Below, piece by piece: positions 17,363 to 25,894 of a DNA stretch of 64,000 bases. The position numbers and the translations under genes were made by a program. Position 1 is the stretch's first letter. The number at the start of each line of letters is the position of its first letter. Under the pieces are notes generated by a model. The model saw only the letters and a program-made list of their open reading frames with translations, ran no database searches and was not told where the DNA came from. Source of the stretch: Bacteroidaceae bacterium (GTDB lineage Bacteria; Bacteroidota; Bacteroidia; Bacteroidales; Bacteroidaceae); NCBI GenBank assembly GCA_017622815.1, contig JAGAQH010000042.1:1-64000 (forward strand). Reading direction: 5' to 3'.

Positions 17363-18550
17363 TCACTTAATGATGTCCATTTCCTTGAATACCTTCTTCA
17401 GTTTCTCCACAGCACGGTCAACCTGCTCGGTGGTGTGGTTGGCCATAAGGGCGAAGCGCACCAGGGTGTCAGTGGGGGCACATGCGGGAGGGATAACAGG
17501 GTTGATGAATACGCCCTCCTCAAATGCACGGGCAGTGACGATGAATGTCTTCTCCAGGTCGCGGACATACAAGGGGATGATGGGACTTTCTGTGTCACCG
17601 ATCTCAAAGCCTTCTTCCTTGAAGCGCTTCAGGGCATAACGTGTAACCTCCCACAGGGCTTCCAGACGCTCGGGCTCTGCCTTCAGGATGCGAAGGGCTT
17701 CGCGTGCCGATGCGGTGGCGGCAGGAGTACAGCTGGCGCTGAAGATGTATGTACGTGCGGTATGACGCAGATAGTTGATGACGGTCTTGTCTGCGGCAAT
17801 GAAACCACCCACGCTTGCCAGGCTCTTGGAGAAGGTGCCCATGATGAGGTCTACCTCGTGTGTCAGGCCGAAATGGTCGCAGACACCACGGCCGTTGCGT
17901 CCGAACACGCCTATGCCATGAGCCTCGTCCACCATGATGGCAGCATTGTACTTGTGCTTGAGTTCTACGATTTCCGGCAGTTTGCAGAGGTCGCCTTCCA
18001 TGGAGAAGACTCCGTCAACGACAATCAGTTTGATGCTGTCGGGGTTGCAACGCTTCAATACACGCTCCAGGTCTTCCATGTCATTGTGCTTGAAACGCAA
18101 CTGTGTGGCAAAGCTAAGACGGCGTCCGTCCACTATAGAGGCATGGTCGCGGTCATCGCAGATGATATAGTCGTCCTTGCCCAAAAGTTGGGGAATGACA
18201 CCGCTGTTTACGGTGAAACCCGTAGCGAAAACCAGCGCATCGTCCATGCCGACAAATTCGGCCAGTTCCTTTTCCAGTTCCACATGGATGTCCAGAGTAC
18301 CATTGAGGAAACGGCTGCCGGCGCATCCGCTACCATACTGTCTCATGGCCGCAACACCGGCTTCAATGACGCGGTCGTCGCCTGTCAGGCCAGTATAGGC
18401 ATTACTGCCGAACATCAGCACGTTGTGTCCGCCCATGGCAACTTCTGTTCCTTGTTTGCCTTCTATTTCACGGAAATAGGGGTAAATGCCCTTAGCCTTA
18501 ATTTCGTCTGGCAAGGTGTACTTGGCCAGTTTGTCTTGTAACAATCCCAT
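17363..18550 (-). CDS. spt: Serine palmitoyltransferase (alpha-oxoamine synthase)
   Basis: 395 residues, the same length and closely similar start (MGLLQDKLAKY) as the Bacteroides sphingolipid enzyme. PLP lysine is in MGTFSKSLASVGG; VDEAHGIGVFG and CDDRDHASIVDG are the cofactor-contacting segments. It condenses serine with a long-chain acyl-CoA or acyl-ACP to 3-ketosphinganine, the first step in Bacteroidetes sphingolipids. 2-amino-3-ketobutyrate CoA ligase is the closest alternative, but the overall similarity to Bacteroides Spt favours this call. A DagK-type lipid kinase gene is divergent. Confidence 0.88.
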   Translation of the reverse strand: MGLLQDKLAKYTLPDEIKAKGIYPYFREIEGKQGTEVAMGGHNVLMFGSNAYTGLTGDDRVIEAGVAAMRQYGSGCAGSRFLNGTLDIHVELEKELAEFVGMDDALVFATGFTVNSGVIPQLLGKDDYIICDDRDHASIVDGRRLSFATQLRFKHNDMEDLERVLKRCNPDSIKLIVVDGVFSMEGDLCKLPEIVELKHKYNAAIMVDEAHGIGVFGRNGRGVCDHFGLTHEVDLIMGTFSKSLASVGGFIAADKTVINYLRHTARTYIFSASCTPAATASAREALRILKAEPERLEALWEVTRYALKRFKEEGFEIGDTESPIIPLYVRDLEKTFIVTARAFEEGVFINPVIPPACAPTDTLVRFALMANHTTEQVDRAVEKLKKVFKEMDIIK

Positions 18551-18596
18551 ATCTGTGTCTGTATTATGTTACTGTTGTATATATGAATATCATCTG

Positions 18597-18604
18597 CAAA
18601 GGTA
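18597..18604 (-). promoter_or_regulatory. spt promoter -7 element (TACCTTTG)
   Basis: Exact consensus on the minus strand, 47 nt before the spt start. Confidence 0.7.
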
Positions 18605-18710
18605 AGGATTTTATTTGAAAATCCCACCGCAATTTGCATGAATTCTGTATCTGTGTGCAATTTTATGGTCCTATATATAATATAATATGTGTGTTACAGC
18701 ATAAAATGAG

Positions 18711-18718
18711 TATCTTTG
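18711..18718 (+). promoter_or_regulatory. Lipid kinase promoter -7 element (TATCTTTG)
   Basis: Exact consensus 28 nt before the GTG start at 18747. Divergent from the spt promoter across about 105 nt. Confidence 0.7.
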
Positions 18719-18746
18719 CCGAGTAATATGTATAAATAGTACGTAA

Positions 18747-19775
18747 GTGAAAAGAATTTGGTTCGTCGTAAATCCGATATCGGGAACGCATGACAAGGCC
18801 GGCATCGTTGCCAGGATACCGGAATATTTTCCGGAAGACAGATTTGCGGTAGAGATAAAATATACGGAATACTCGGGACATGCCGCTGAGATAGCCCGCA
18901 TGGCTGTGGAACAGGATGTGGACATCGTTGTGGCGGTAGGTGGTGATGGGACCGTGAACGAGACGGCACGTGCACTCATCCACTCCAATGTGGCCCTCGG
19001 CATCGTGCCGTGTGGCAGCGGCAATGGACTTGCACGCCACCTGTTCCTCCCCATGAACCCCGACGGAGCACTGCAGGTCATTTCCGAGTGCAACATACAT
19101 ACGCTGGATTACGGCCTGATAAACGACATGCCCTTTTTCTGCACGGCAGGTGTAGGATTTGACGCCTTCCTTTCGGACAGGTTCAACAAGTCCGGCAAGC
19201 GGGGACTGCTGTCCTACATAGAGAATGCACTTACTGAAGGTGTGTCCTATGAACCGGAAACCTATGAACTGGAAATACTGGGAGAAGAAGCCGAGGTGAA
19301 GACATACAGGGCATTCCTAATAACCTGCGCCAATGCATCGCAGTATGGCAACGACTTCTACATAGCGCCTCATGCCTCCATGGCCGATGGACTTATGGAC
19401 GTGACAATAATGGAACCGTTCACCGTCTTCGAGACGCCTCAGATTGCATACCAGCTGGTGCATAGGACCATCACGCAGAATTCGCATATCAAGACATTCC
19501 GATGCAAGGACCTTATAATCCGTAGAACCAAGCCCGGGGTTATCCATGTGGACGGCGACCCCAAGGACTCGGACTCCGAAGTACGTGTTTCGTTGGTTCC
19601 AAAGGACATACGCATGGTCGTAAATGCCAACAAGCAGCCATGGCAACCGCCATTGTTGAGGATGTTTACCGACATATACACAGGTGTGAGTGCCCCTTTT
19701 AAGGAAACACCCAAGAAAATAAGCAAGATTAACGAGGAACTGCTGAGCAGATTGCGTCGCAAAGAACACGACTGA
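18747..19775 (+). CDS. DagK/YegS-family lipid kinase
   Basis: 342 residues, GTG start. The catalytic domain shows VVNPISGTHDKAG at the start, the ATP-binding VAVGGDGTVNETA at about residues 70-83 and GIVPCGSGNGLARHL. C-terminal beta-rich domain is present. Members phosphorylate diacylglycerol or sphingoid bases. Its place opposite spt makes a sphingolipid substrate (sphinganine or ceramide) a fair inference, but diacylglycerol cannot be excluded. ispE follows after 39 nt. Confidence 0.85.
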   Translation: MKRIWFVVNPISGTHDKAGIVARIPEYFPEDRFAVEIKYTEYSGHAAEIARMAVEQDVDIVVAVGGDGTVNETARALIHSNVALGIVPCGSGNGLARHLFLPMNPDGALQVISECNIHTLDYGLINDMPFFCTAGVGFDAFLSDRFNKSGKRGLLSYIENALTEGVSYEPETYELEILGEEAEVKTYRAFLITCANASQYGNDFYIAPHASMADGLMDVTIMEPFTVFETPQIAYQLVHRTITQNSHIKTFRCKDLIIRRTKPGVIHVDGDPKDSDSEVRVSLVPKDIRMVVNANKQPWQPPLLRMFTDIYTGVSAPFKETPKKISKINEELLSRLRRKEHD

Positions 19776-19776
19776 A

Positions 19777-19810
19777 CAACCAGACATAACCAGACCTAAC
19801 CAAACCAGAC
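19777..19810 (+). repeat. Short AACCAGAC tandem repeat
   Basis: About three imperfect 10-nt units (AACCAGACAT, AACCAGACCT, AACCAAACCAGAC) fill the spacer between the lipid kinase gene and ispE. Confidence 0.55.
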
Positions 19811-19814
19811 AGAA

Positions 19815-20705
19815 ATGACACTATATCCGAACTGCAAGATAAACCTTGGATTGAACATAGTTGCCAGACGCAGCGATGGCTATCATGATATAGAGACAGT
19901 GTTCCTGCCCATACCATTGTCTGACTGCCTGGAGATAACTCCAGCCCACGAAGACACCTTTGCCATAGACGGACGGGAATTGGACTGCTCTGCCCAGGAC
20001 AATCTTGTGATGCGAGTACTGAACATGCTCCGTGCCGAGGATATGGACATACCGCCTGTATCCATACGTCTGACAAAGAACATCCCTTCGGGTGCCGGCC
20101 TCGGCGGCGGCAGTACTGATGCCGCTTTCATGATCAAGGGACTGAACGAACTGTTCGACCTTGGACTTTCCGAAGCACAGATGGCTTCGCGGGTGGGCCG
20201 TCTGGGGGCAGACTGTCCGGTATTCATTGCCAACAAGCCCGTCTATGCCGAGGGTAAGGGAGATGTATTCACGCCACTCCCCGTTCCCTTGGTGGAGAAG
20301 AACTATTTCTGCCTGCCTCCGGCTGGTAGCGTGTTGCCTCCAACCATCCCCCTGTGCATTCCGTCTGTCCTGGACGGCTTTTGGCTGGTGCTGGTGAAGC
20401 CAAATGATTTCATTTCCACGAGGGAGGCTTACGCTTCTGTAACCCCACGGCCCTCCAAGATATCCCTGAAGGAAATTATTTCGCAACCTGTCAAGAACTG
20501 GCGTGGCCTGATGGTGAACGACTTTGAAGCAAGCGTATTCCCCACGCATCCGGTAGTCAGTTCCATCTGTGACCAACTTTACATGCTCGGCGCATCGTAT
20601 GCAGCCATGAGCGGAAGCGGCAGCACGGTATATGGACTGTTCCGCCAACAGCCGGTCCTTGGAGAGGTCTTTTCCGGTTGTTTCCAGTGGCAGTGCAAAC
20701 TGTAG
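19815..20705 (+). CDS. ispE: 4-diphosphocytidyl-2-C-methyl-D-erythritol kinase
   Basis: 296 residues, GHMP kinase. The N-terminal PNCKINLGLNIVARRSDGYH, the ATP loop IPSGAGLGGGSTDAAF and the C-terminal SGSGSTVYG motif are diagnostic. It phosphorylates CDP-methylerythritol in the MEP isoprenoid pathway. About 20 residues around KNYFCLPPAGSVLPP, between the substrate and ATP regions, are extra compared with common IspE (about 275 residues). Confidence 0.94.
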   Translation: MTLYPNCKINLGLNIVARRSDGYHDIETVFLPIPLSDCLEITPAHEDTFAIDGRELDCSAQDNLVMRVLNMLRAEDMDIPPVSIRLTKNIPSGAGLGGGSTDAAFMIKGLNELFDLGLSEAQMASRVGRLGADCPVFIANKPVYAEGKGDVFTPLPVPLVEKNYFCLPPAGSVLPPTIPLCIPSVLDGFWLVLVKPNDFISTREAYASVTPRPSKISLKEIISQPVKNWRGLMVNDFEASVFPTHPVVSSICDQLYMLGASYAAMSGSGSTVYGLFRQQPVLGEVFSGCFQWQCKL

Positions 20706-20750
20706 TTCCGGACATGAATGGCGTAACAATATATATATATAGGTATAGAG

Positions 20751-21308
20751 ATGGAAAGAGAAGACAAGTGGAAGATTCTGGAAAGCACCTACATATCACG
20801 GCGCCCATGGATGACGGCACGTCTGGATAAGGTGCAACTGCCCGACGGACGAATCAATCCCGAGTATTGGGTTCTGGAGTTTCCGGATTGGGTAAATGTA
20901 ATTGCCATTACCAAGGACGGAAAGATGGTGATGGTACGCCAGTACCGTCATGCTTTGGGGATTACGGAATATGAACTATGTGCCGGTGTGATGGAGGAAG
21001 GCGAAACGCCTTTGGAGGCAGCCAAGCGTGAACTAATGGAAGAAACCGGTTTCGGTGGTGGCGAATGGACGGAATACATGACCATTTGCGCCAACCCCTC
21101 CAACCATACAAATCTGGCACGCACCTTCCTGGCAACAGGTGTTGAACGTCTCGCAGAGCAGCATCTCGACGACACCGAGGAACTCACATGTCATCTGCTC
21201 TCCCAGGAGGAGGTCTTTGGCATGCTGCAACGCGGAGAGATACTTCAGGCCCTTATGGCAGCCCCCTTGTGGAAGTATTATTTTGAGAAGCAGACACCAC
21301 ATTCTTAA
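20751..21308 (+). CDS. NUDIX hydrolase
   Basis: 185 residues. The Nudix box is complete: GVMEEGETPLEAAKRELMEE then TGF, matching G-x5-E-x7-R-E-x2-E-E-x-G. Family resemblance is to the ADP-ribose pyrophosphatase group (an N-terminal strand pair before VMVRQYRHALG). Substrate is not defined by sequence. Starts 45 nt after ispE. Confidence 0.85.
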   Translation: MEREDKWKILESTYISRRPWMTARLDKVQLPDGRINPEYWVLEFPDWVNVIAITKDGKMVMVRQYRHALGITEYELCAGVMEEGETPLEAAKRELMEETGFGGGEWTEYMTICANPSNHTNLARTFLATGVERLAEQHLDDTEELTCHLLSQEEVFGMLQRGEILQALMAAPLWKYYFEKQTPHS

Positions 21309-21406
21309 ACCCCAATCGGTCATTAGCGCGTAACAGCCTGACGACCAGTTTGGGATTAAAACAAGTACCATATAATTATGGCATCTGCCTAAATACACAA
21401 TGAGAT

Positions 21407-21532
21407 ATGGGACAATATTGGACAAGAAAGGGAGACCAGCAGGATAAGGACGAGCGCACCGTATGTCCATGGACGGAGCATGTGGGGCACGGAGACAGAT
21501 TTATGCCCGACCCTAAATCGGATAAAGAATAA
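21407..21532 (+). CDS. Possible small protein, 41 residues, unknown
   Basis: An ATG-started frame in the 253-nt gap between the NUDIX gene and the ThiD/AraC fusion gives a hydrophilic peptide starting MGQYWTRKGDQQDKDE and ending PDPKSDKE. It ends 29 nt before the next gene. No promoter or ribosome site is clear and I do not recognise it; it may be chance. Confidence 0.3.
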   Translation: MGQYWTRKGDQQDKDERTVCPWTEHVGHGDRFMPDPKSDKE

Positions 21533-21547
21533 CTATATATTACAGAA

Positions 21548-21554
21548 GGGGAGG
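21548..21554 (+). promoter_or_regulatory. Strong Shine-Dalgarno (GGGGAGG)
   Basis: Seven nt before ATG 21562. Strong purine-rich ribosome sites are rare in Bacteroidetes, so this one helps fix the start. Confidence 0.55.
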
Positions 21555-21561
21555 ATATACC

Positions 21562-22662
21562 ATGCGCTTTCAACTTCCGTCTGTATTGACTATTAACGGT
21601 TCGGATGCCGTAGGCGAGGCAGGCCTTGGTGTTGATGTCCATACTATTTCTGCAATGGGAGGCCGTTCTCTGGTGGCAATGACATCGCTTGCTCTCAGGA
21701 CAGGAAGAGAGGATGTAGTATTCCACGACCTCCAGCCGCACTTGGTCGCCGACCAGATAGAAGCGGCTTTGTTTGACAGTAAACCCAAGGCTGTGAAGGT
21801 TGGCCTGGTGCGCCTGCCTGAAACCATGTTGCTTGTATCCCGATTGATTGCCGGCCTGCCTCACAGGGTGATGGCACCCTCAATCATGACTTCCGAAGGT
21901 AAACTGCTTCTTTCTCCAGAGGAGGTGTCTGCATGGATGAAACACCTTCTGCCCTTATCAAACCTTTTGATTCTCAAGGTTCGCGAAGCGGAGATAATGC
22001 TTGGCCGGACTATTTCCTCTGACGAACAGATGCTGCAGGCGGCCATGGAACTGCATGCCCTTGGTGCAGGTGCTGTGTTGTTGCGTGGCGGTCATGTCAT
22101 AGACAATTATCTGACCGCCCTTCTGTATGATGGTGAAAAGCATAGTTTCTTTACTTCGCGCAACACCTCGGGATGGCAACGTCATGGTGTGTCGGGTGCC
22201 ATGACGTCGGCAATAGCCGTACGATATGCCATGGGAGATTCCACGGAGCAGGCGGTGGCAAATGCACATTCCTATGTACATTCTCGTATAGTATATGCCG
22301 TTTCTCCTTCAAAGGGGACATATACCATGCGTCCGGCCGACATATACAACAACTTCCTTTCGCTATTGGCTGCCCACTACACCAAGGCGCACGATGTTGT
22401 TTACTATGCGTCCATGCTCTGCGTCTCACCAAGATACTTGCAATACATTACTGATAAGGTGGTGGGGCGTTCGCCCAAACAAATCATATCGGATTACCTG
22501 ATGCAGGAATCACGCTCCATGCTTATGTGTACACGCCTTACCATCCAGGAAATAGCCATCCGACTGGGCTTTTCCTCACAAGCCCAGTTTGCCCGTTTCT
22601 TTGCCAAAGGGCAGGGTATAGCACCGCAGGCATATAGACAGAGTTTATCTGTTTCGGAATAA
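21562..22662 (+). CDS. ThiD-like (degenerate) kinase domain fused to AraC HTH; probable pdxS regulator
   Basis: 366 residues. Residues 1-260 follow the ribokinase-type ThiD/PdxK fold ([39 protein letters not shown]). At 208-219 the sequence is [12 protein letters not shown] where active ThiD has HGTGCTLSSAIA, so the GTGC anion hole and catalytic cysteine are replaced. Residues 268-362 are an AraC-type double helix-turn-helix ([31 protein letters not shown] then [10 protein letters not shown]). A kinase fold that still binds a pyrimidine or pyridoxine-like ligand, attached to DNA-binding helices, suggests a vitamin sensor. pdxS starts 97 nt downstream, behind a promoter overlapped by a direct repeat. 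Regulation of pdxS is inferred. Confidence 0.8.
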   Translation: MRFQLPSVLTINGSDAVGEAGLGVDVHTISAMGGRSLVAMTSLALRTGREDVVFHDLQPHLVADQIEAALFDSKPKAVKVGLVRLPETMLLVSRLIAGLPHRVMAPSIMTSEGKLLLSPEEVSAWMKHLLPLSNLLILKVREAEIMLGRTISSDEQMLQAAMELHALGAGAVLLRGGHVIDNYLTALLYDGEKHSFFTSRNTSGWQRHGVSGAMTSAIAVRYAMGDSTEQAVANAHSYVHSRIVYAVSPSKGTYTMRPADIYNNFLSLLAAHYTKAHDVVYYASMLCVSPRYLQYITDKVVGRSPKQIISDYLMQESRSMLMCTRLTIQEIAIRLGFSSQAQFARFFAKGQGIAPQAYRQSLSVSE

Positions 22663-22710
22663 GATTTTACGTTACGGGAATAAAACGCCATCCTTCTTCT
22701 TTATTCTCCA

Positions 22711-22718
22711 TACTTTTG
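22711..22718 (+). promoter_or_regulatory. pdxS promoter -7 element (TACTTTTG)
   Basis: Exact TAnnTTTG match 41 nt before ATG 22760, overlapping the first copy of the direct repeat. Confidence 0.65.
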
Positions 22719-22744
22719 CCGGCAGAAACAATGCCGGCAGAAAC
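22717..22744 (+). repeat. Direct repeat over the pdxS start site (candidate operator)
   Basis: TGCCGGCAGAAAC occurs at 22717-22729 and again at 22732-22744, a 15-nt period. AraC-family proteins often bind direct repeats. The position over the -7 element and start of transcription fits control of pdxS by the upstream AraC fusion, most simply repression. Confidence 0.55.
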
Positions 22745-22759
22745 CTTAATAGTAAAAAC

Positions 22760-23638
22760 ATGCAAATTATGGAAGAGAAGAAGTTTGACCGCAACCTTGC
22801 AGAAAGACTCAGGGGCGGTGTTATCATGGATGTGACCTCACCGGAACAGGCCCGTATTGCCGAGGCGGCCGGTGCAGTGGCTGTTATGGCTCTTGAACGT
22901 GTGCCAGCCGACATTCGTGCTGCCGGTGGCGTATCCCGTATGAGCGACCCGAAGGTAATAAAGGCAATACAGAATGCAGTCAGCATCCCGGTTATGGCCA
23001 AGTGCCGCATAGGTCATTTTGTAGAGGCACAGATATTGCAAGCCTTGGGAATTGATTACATAGATGAAAGCGAGGTCCTGTCACCTGCCGACGACGTTTA
23101 CCATGTGGACAAGCGTCAGTTCCGTGTTCCCTTTGTCTGCGGAGCACGCGACCTCGGCGAAGCATTGCGACGCATCAATGAAGGTGCTATGATGATTCGT
23201 ACAAAGGGAGAGGCCGGAACTGGCGATGTGGTACAGGCTGTCCGTCACATGCGTGCCATGCAAAGTGAGATACGTCGTATAGTATCCCTTAATGCAGAAG
23301 AACTCTACGAGGCAGCCAAAAGCCTGTGTGTTCCCTATGAACTCGTGCTTTATGTCCACGAGAACGGCCGTTTGCCTGTACCTAATTTCTCTGCCGGTGG
23401 AGTGGCTACCCCTGCCGATGCTGCACTGATGAGACAGTTGGGTGCAGAAGGGGTCTTCGTAGGTAGCGGTATATTCAAGAGCGGGAACCCGGCAAAGCGT
23501 GCCAATGCCATTGTGCAGGCTGTTGCCAACTACGACAATCCTGAAATCATCGCAGAACTGAGCGAGGACCTTGGCGAAGCCATGGTGGGCATCAATGAAA
23601 ATGAGATTAAGGTATTGATGGCAGAGCGCGGAAAATAG
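22760..23638 (+). CDS. pdxS: Pyridoxal 5'-phosphate synthase, synthase subunit
   Basis: 292 residues, usual size. [28 protein letters not shown] and [20 protein letters not shown] contain the catalytic lysines and the phosphate site of PdxS (Pdx1/SNZ). It builds PLP from ribose 5-phosphate, glyceraldehyde 3-phosphate and ammonia supplied by PdxT. No pdxT gene is adjacent or elsewhere in the window; free ammonia or a distant PdxT must serve. A second start at 22769 is possible. Confidence 0.96.
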   Translation: MQIMEEKKFDRNLAERLRGGVIMDVTSPEQARIAEAAGAVAVMALERVPADIRAAGGVSRMSDPKVIKAIQNAVSIPVMAKCRIGHFVEAQILQALGIDYIDESEVLSPADDVYHVDKRQFRVPFVCGARDLGEALRRINEGAMMIRTKGEAGTGDVVQAVRHMRAMQSEIRRIVSLNAEELYEAAKSLCVPYELVLYVHENGRLPVPNFSAGGVATPADAALMRQLGAEGVFVGSGIFKSGNPAKRANAIVQAVANYDNPEIIAELSEDLGEAMVGINENEIKVLMAERGK

Positions 23639-23692
23639 TATCGCCGTCAGGGGGGGGCAAACTCCTTGATTTCCGGAACAGGATAGCAGTTC

Positions 23693-24397
23693 TCAGGCCA
23701 GTAGTGCGAACACCGAAGCCATTATGACAGTGAGCACGCCGCTGGTGACGATGGCCAGCGAACTCATCGCACCCTCCGTCTGTCCCATTTCCATTGCCTT
23801 GGACGTTCCTATTACGTGCGAAGCCGAACCGATAGCTATACCCTTGGCTATCGGTTCCTTTACTTTTATAAGCCTGAGGAACTTCTCTGCGAAGATGTTT
23901 CCTGTTATGCCTGTAAGCACTATCACAAGTATTGTCACCGGCACGTTTCCTCCAAGTTCCTCGGAAACGCTCATTCCTATGGCTGTGGTTATGGACTTGG
24001 GCAACAGGGTAACGTATGCCTGATGATCCATGCCAAGAAGCAGCACCATCCCCAGTATGCTTAGCATGCTGGACAACACCCCGGCAACGATGCCAAGAGT
24101 GACGGCATGATAGTTTCGTTTCAGATGTTCTATCTGTTCATACAGGGGTACAGCCAGGCATACTGTGGCGGGGGTGAGCAGGTAACTGATTGTGCTTGCT
24201 CCCTCCGAATAACTCTCGTAAGTCGTACCGGTTGCATACAGAAAGCAAATGGATAACACAATGGAAACAAGCAATGGATTCAATAATGTCCATCCGGTTT
24301 TCTTCTTCAGCCATATGCCTATGCAGTATGTTCCTATGGTAAGCATCACGCCCATATACACGGACTCTGCCAGAAATTCATGCATTAACTTTTCCAT
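23693..24397 (-). CDS. lrgB: LrgB-family membrane protein
   Basis: 234 residues with about six to eight hydrophobic helices and the family segment LLPKSITTAIGMSVSEELGG, with AIGSASHVIGTSKAMEMG near the end. LrgB/CidB proteins act with LrgA in control of murein hydrolase activity or in pyruvate/glycolate export. The ATG at 24382 is an alternative start. Overlaps lrgA by 20 nt. Confidence 0.88.
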   Translation of the reverse strand: MEKLMHEFLAESVYMGVMLTIGTYCIGIWLKKKTGWTLLNPLLVSIVLSICFLYATGTTYESYSEGASTISYLLTPATVCLAVPLYEQIEHLKRNYHAVTLGIVAGVLSSMLSILGMVLLLGMDHQAYVTLLPKSITTAIGMSVSEELGGNVPVTILVIVLTGITGNIFAEKFLRLIKVKEPIAKGIAIGSASHVIGTSKAMEMGQTEGAMSSLAIVTSGVLTVIMASVFALLA

Positions 24398-24770
24398 TCT
24401 TGCTTGTCTTTTGTGTTCTTCGATACCGTCTCCACTGAATAAGCCTCTGTGTTGTCCATCCTGCCACAGCCATTACCACAAAGGTACTTGCAAAGGTGAT
24501 GAGCAGATATTCCGGCCAGTTATTCTTGATATTATCCCACGTATTTATCAGTCCCACAGCAGGTGGCACGAACATCACCGGCATGGAAATTATCAGTGTA
24601 GTACTGACTTCACGTATATGCTCCACCTTTAGCAACCTCAGCTCCAGCGCAGAAAACAGCAATATTATGCCGTATATGCTGGCAGGTATGGGGAAGGGGA
24701 GTACTCTGTGCAACAGTTCCCCCGCAAAAGAGAAACATATTATAATAAATAGTTGTATCACGTACCTCAT
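24378..24770 (-). CDS. lrgA: LrgA/CidA-family holin-like protein
   Basis: 130 residues, four hydrophobic helices and the family motif LLHRVLPFPIPASIYGIILLF near residue 20, then FVPPAVGLINTWD. Upstream partner of lrgB in a two-gene operon. Confidence 0.88.
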   Translation of the reverse strand: MRYVIQLFIIICFSFAGELLHRVLPFPIPASIYGIILLFSALELRLLKVEHIREVSTTLIISMPVMFVPPAVGLINTWDNIKNNWPEYLLITFASTFVVMAVAGWTTQRLIQWRRYRRTQKTSKNGKVNA

Positions 24771-24850
24771 GGAATAACCTCCCTATAATATATATATAAT
24801 GTGGTTAGGTATCAGTTTGCTTAAAAAGTGTTTCAAGTTCAAAATTGATG

Positions 24851-24858
24851 CAAAAATA
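24851..24858 (-). promoter_or_regulatory. lrgAB promoter -7 candidate (TATTTTTG)
   Basis: Consensus match on the minus strand, 80 nt before lrgA, in an AT-rich divergent region shared with rubrerythrin. Confidence 0.45.
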
Positions 24859-24903
24859 CAATTATTTTCTTAGAATATACTTGCATATGATTAGAAAAAG
24901 CCA

Positions 24904-24911
24904 TACCTTTG
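24904..24911 (+). promoter_or_regulatory. Rubrerythrin promoter -7 element (TACCTTTG)
   Basis: Exact consensus 65 nt before the start codon; overlaps the PerR-type box by 3 nt. Confidence 0.7.
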
Positions 24912-24923
24912 TAGTGATTACAA
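24909..24923 (+). promoter_or_regulatory. Putative PerR-type box on the rubrerythrin promoter
   Basis: TTGTAGTGATTACAA has perfect 5-nt arms (TTGTA/TACAA), and the flanking T and A extend them to 6. It shares spacing, arm sequence and promoter position with the box at 16183-16197. Confidence 0.55.
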
Positions 24924-24975
24924 AAGAGAAGTAAACAATAGAACAACTAATATTAACCTATAAAACCATAAGATT

Positions 24976-25512
24976 ATGTCAAAGTACAAAGGAACACAGA
25001 CCGAGAAGAACCTGATGGAAGCATTCGCTGGCGAGTCACAGGCAAGAAACAAGTATACCTATTTCGCTTCTAAGGCAAAGAAGGAAGGTTTCGAGCAGAT
25101 TGCAGAGATTTTCCAGAAGACTGCTGATAACGAGAAGGAGCATGCAAAACTCTGGTTCAAGGAACTGGAAGGCATCGGTGATACCGCACAGAACCTGCTG
25201 GCTGCTGCCGAGGGTGAGAACTACGAGTGGACAGACATGTATGAGGGTTTTGCCAAGACTGCCGAAGAGGAAGGTTTCAAGGCTCTTGCCATGAAGTTCC
25301 GTCTGGTTGCCGCCATCGAGAAGCGTCATGAAGAGCGCTATCGTGCACTGCTCAAGAACGTTGAGATGCAGGAGGTATTTGCAAAGAGTGACGTCAAGGT
25401 TTGGGAATGCCGCAACTGTGGCCATATCGTAGTTGGCGAGAAGGCTCCCGAAATCTGCCCCACATGTGCACATCCCCAGGCTTACTTTGAGATTCACATT
25501 GACAACTATTAA
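24976..25512 (+). CDS. rbr: Rubrerythrin (classical order)
   Basis: 178 residues. The ferritin-like di-iron domain comes first ([46 protein letters not shown]), then a rubredoxin-like site ([21 protein letters not shown]). It reduces hydrogen peroxide in anaerobes. A small rubredoxin gene follows 74 nt downstream, probably its electron donor. The promoter carries a PerR-type box. Confidence 0.95.
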   Translation: MSKYKGTQTEKNLMEAFAGESQARNKYTYFASKAKKEGFEQIAEIFQKTADNEKEHAKLWFKELEGIGDTAQNLLAAAEGENYEWTDMYEGFAKTAEEEGFKALAMKFRLVAAIEKRHEERYRALLKNVEMQEVFAKSDVKVWECRNCGHIVVGEKAPEICPTCAHPQAYFEIHIDNY

Positions 25513-25586
25513 TCTTAAACATAGTTGTAGTTGTCTTGTAAGATTTCACAACTAACAGAACTATAACGGATAAATAACTAAAGACT

Positions 25587-25748
25587 ATGAAGAAATATAT
25601 TTGTGATGTATGTGGTTGGGAATACGACCCTGAGGTAGGAGTTCCCGAGCAGAACATTGCACCAGGCACAGCATTTGAAGACCTCCCCGAGGATTTCTTC
25701 TGCCCCTTGTGTGATGTGGGTGCAGACCAGTTCTCTCCTATAGATTGA
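25587..25748 (+). CDS. Rubredoxin
   Basis: 53 residues. Two knuckles bind one iron: [13 protein letters not shown] and [11 protein letters not shown], with the aromatic [12 protein letters not shown] start typical of rubredoxin. It carries electrons to rubrerythrin-type peroxidases. It follows rbr by 74 nt and ends 40 nt before a strong terminator, so the two are likely one transcript. Confidence 0.95.
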   Translation: MKKYICDVCGWEYDPEVGVPEQNIAPGTAFEDLPEDFFCPLCDVGADQFSPID

Positions 25749-25788
25749 TTTTCATATCCACAGAATACCTGTGAGTATATAGAACAGA

Positions 25789-25825
25789 CCAGCGGGAATT
25801 GATTGTAAAATTCCCGCTGGTTTTC
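25789..25825 (+). terminator. Terminator of the rbr-rubredoxin operon
   Basis: A 12-bp perfect stem (25789-25800 with 25809-25820, CCAGCGGGAATT arm) is followed by TTTTC. Confidence 0.88.
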
Positions 25826-25894
25826 ATATACCATAGTATATATACAATCAGTAAGCAATACATACCCCATTGCTTGCCACATGCCTTAAGAGAT

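Noticed and set aside
23650..23657. G8 tract between pdxS and lrgB
   Set aside because: It is intergenic between convergent genes, with no frame or promoter to switch.
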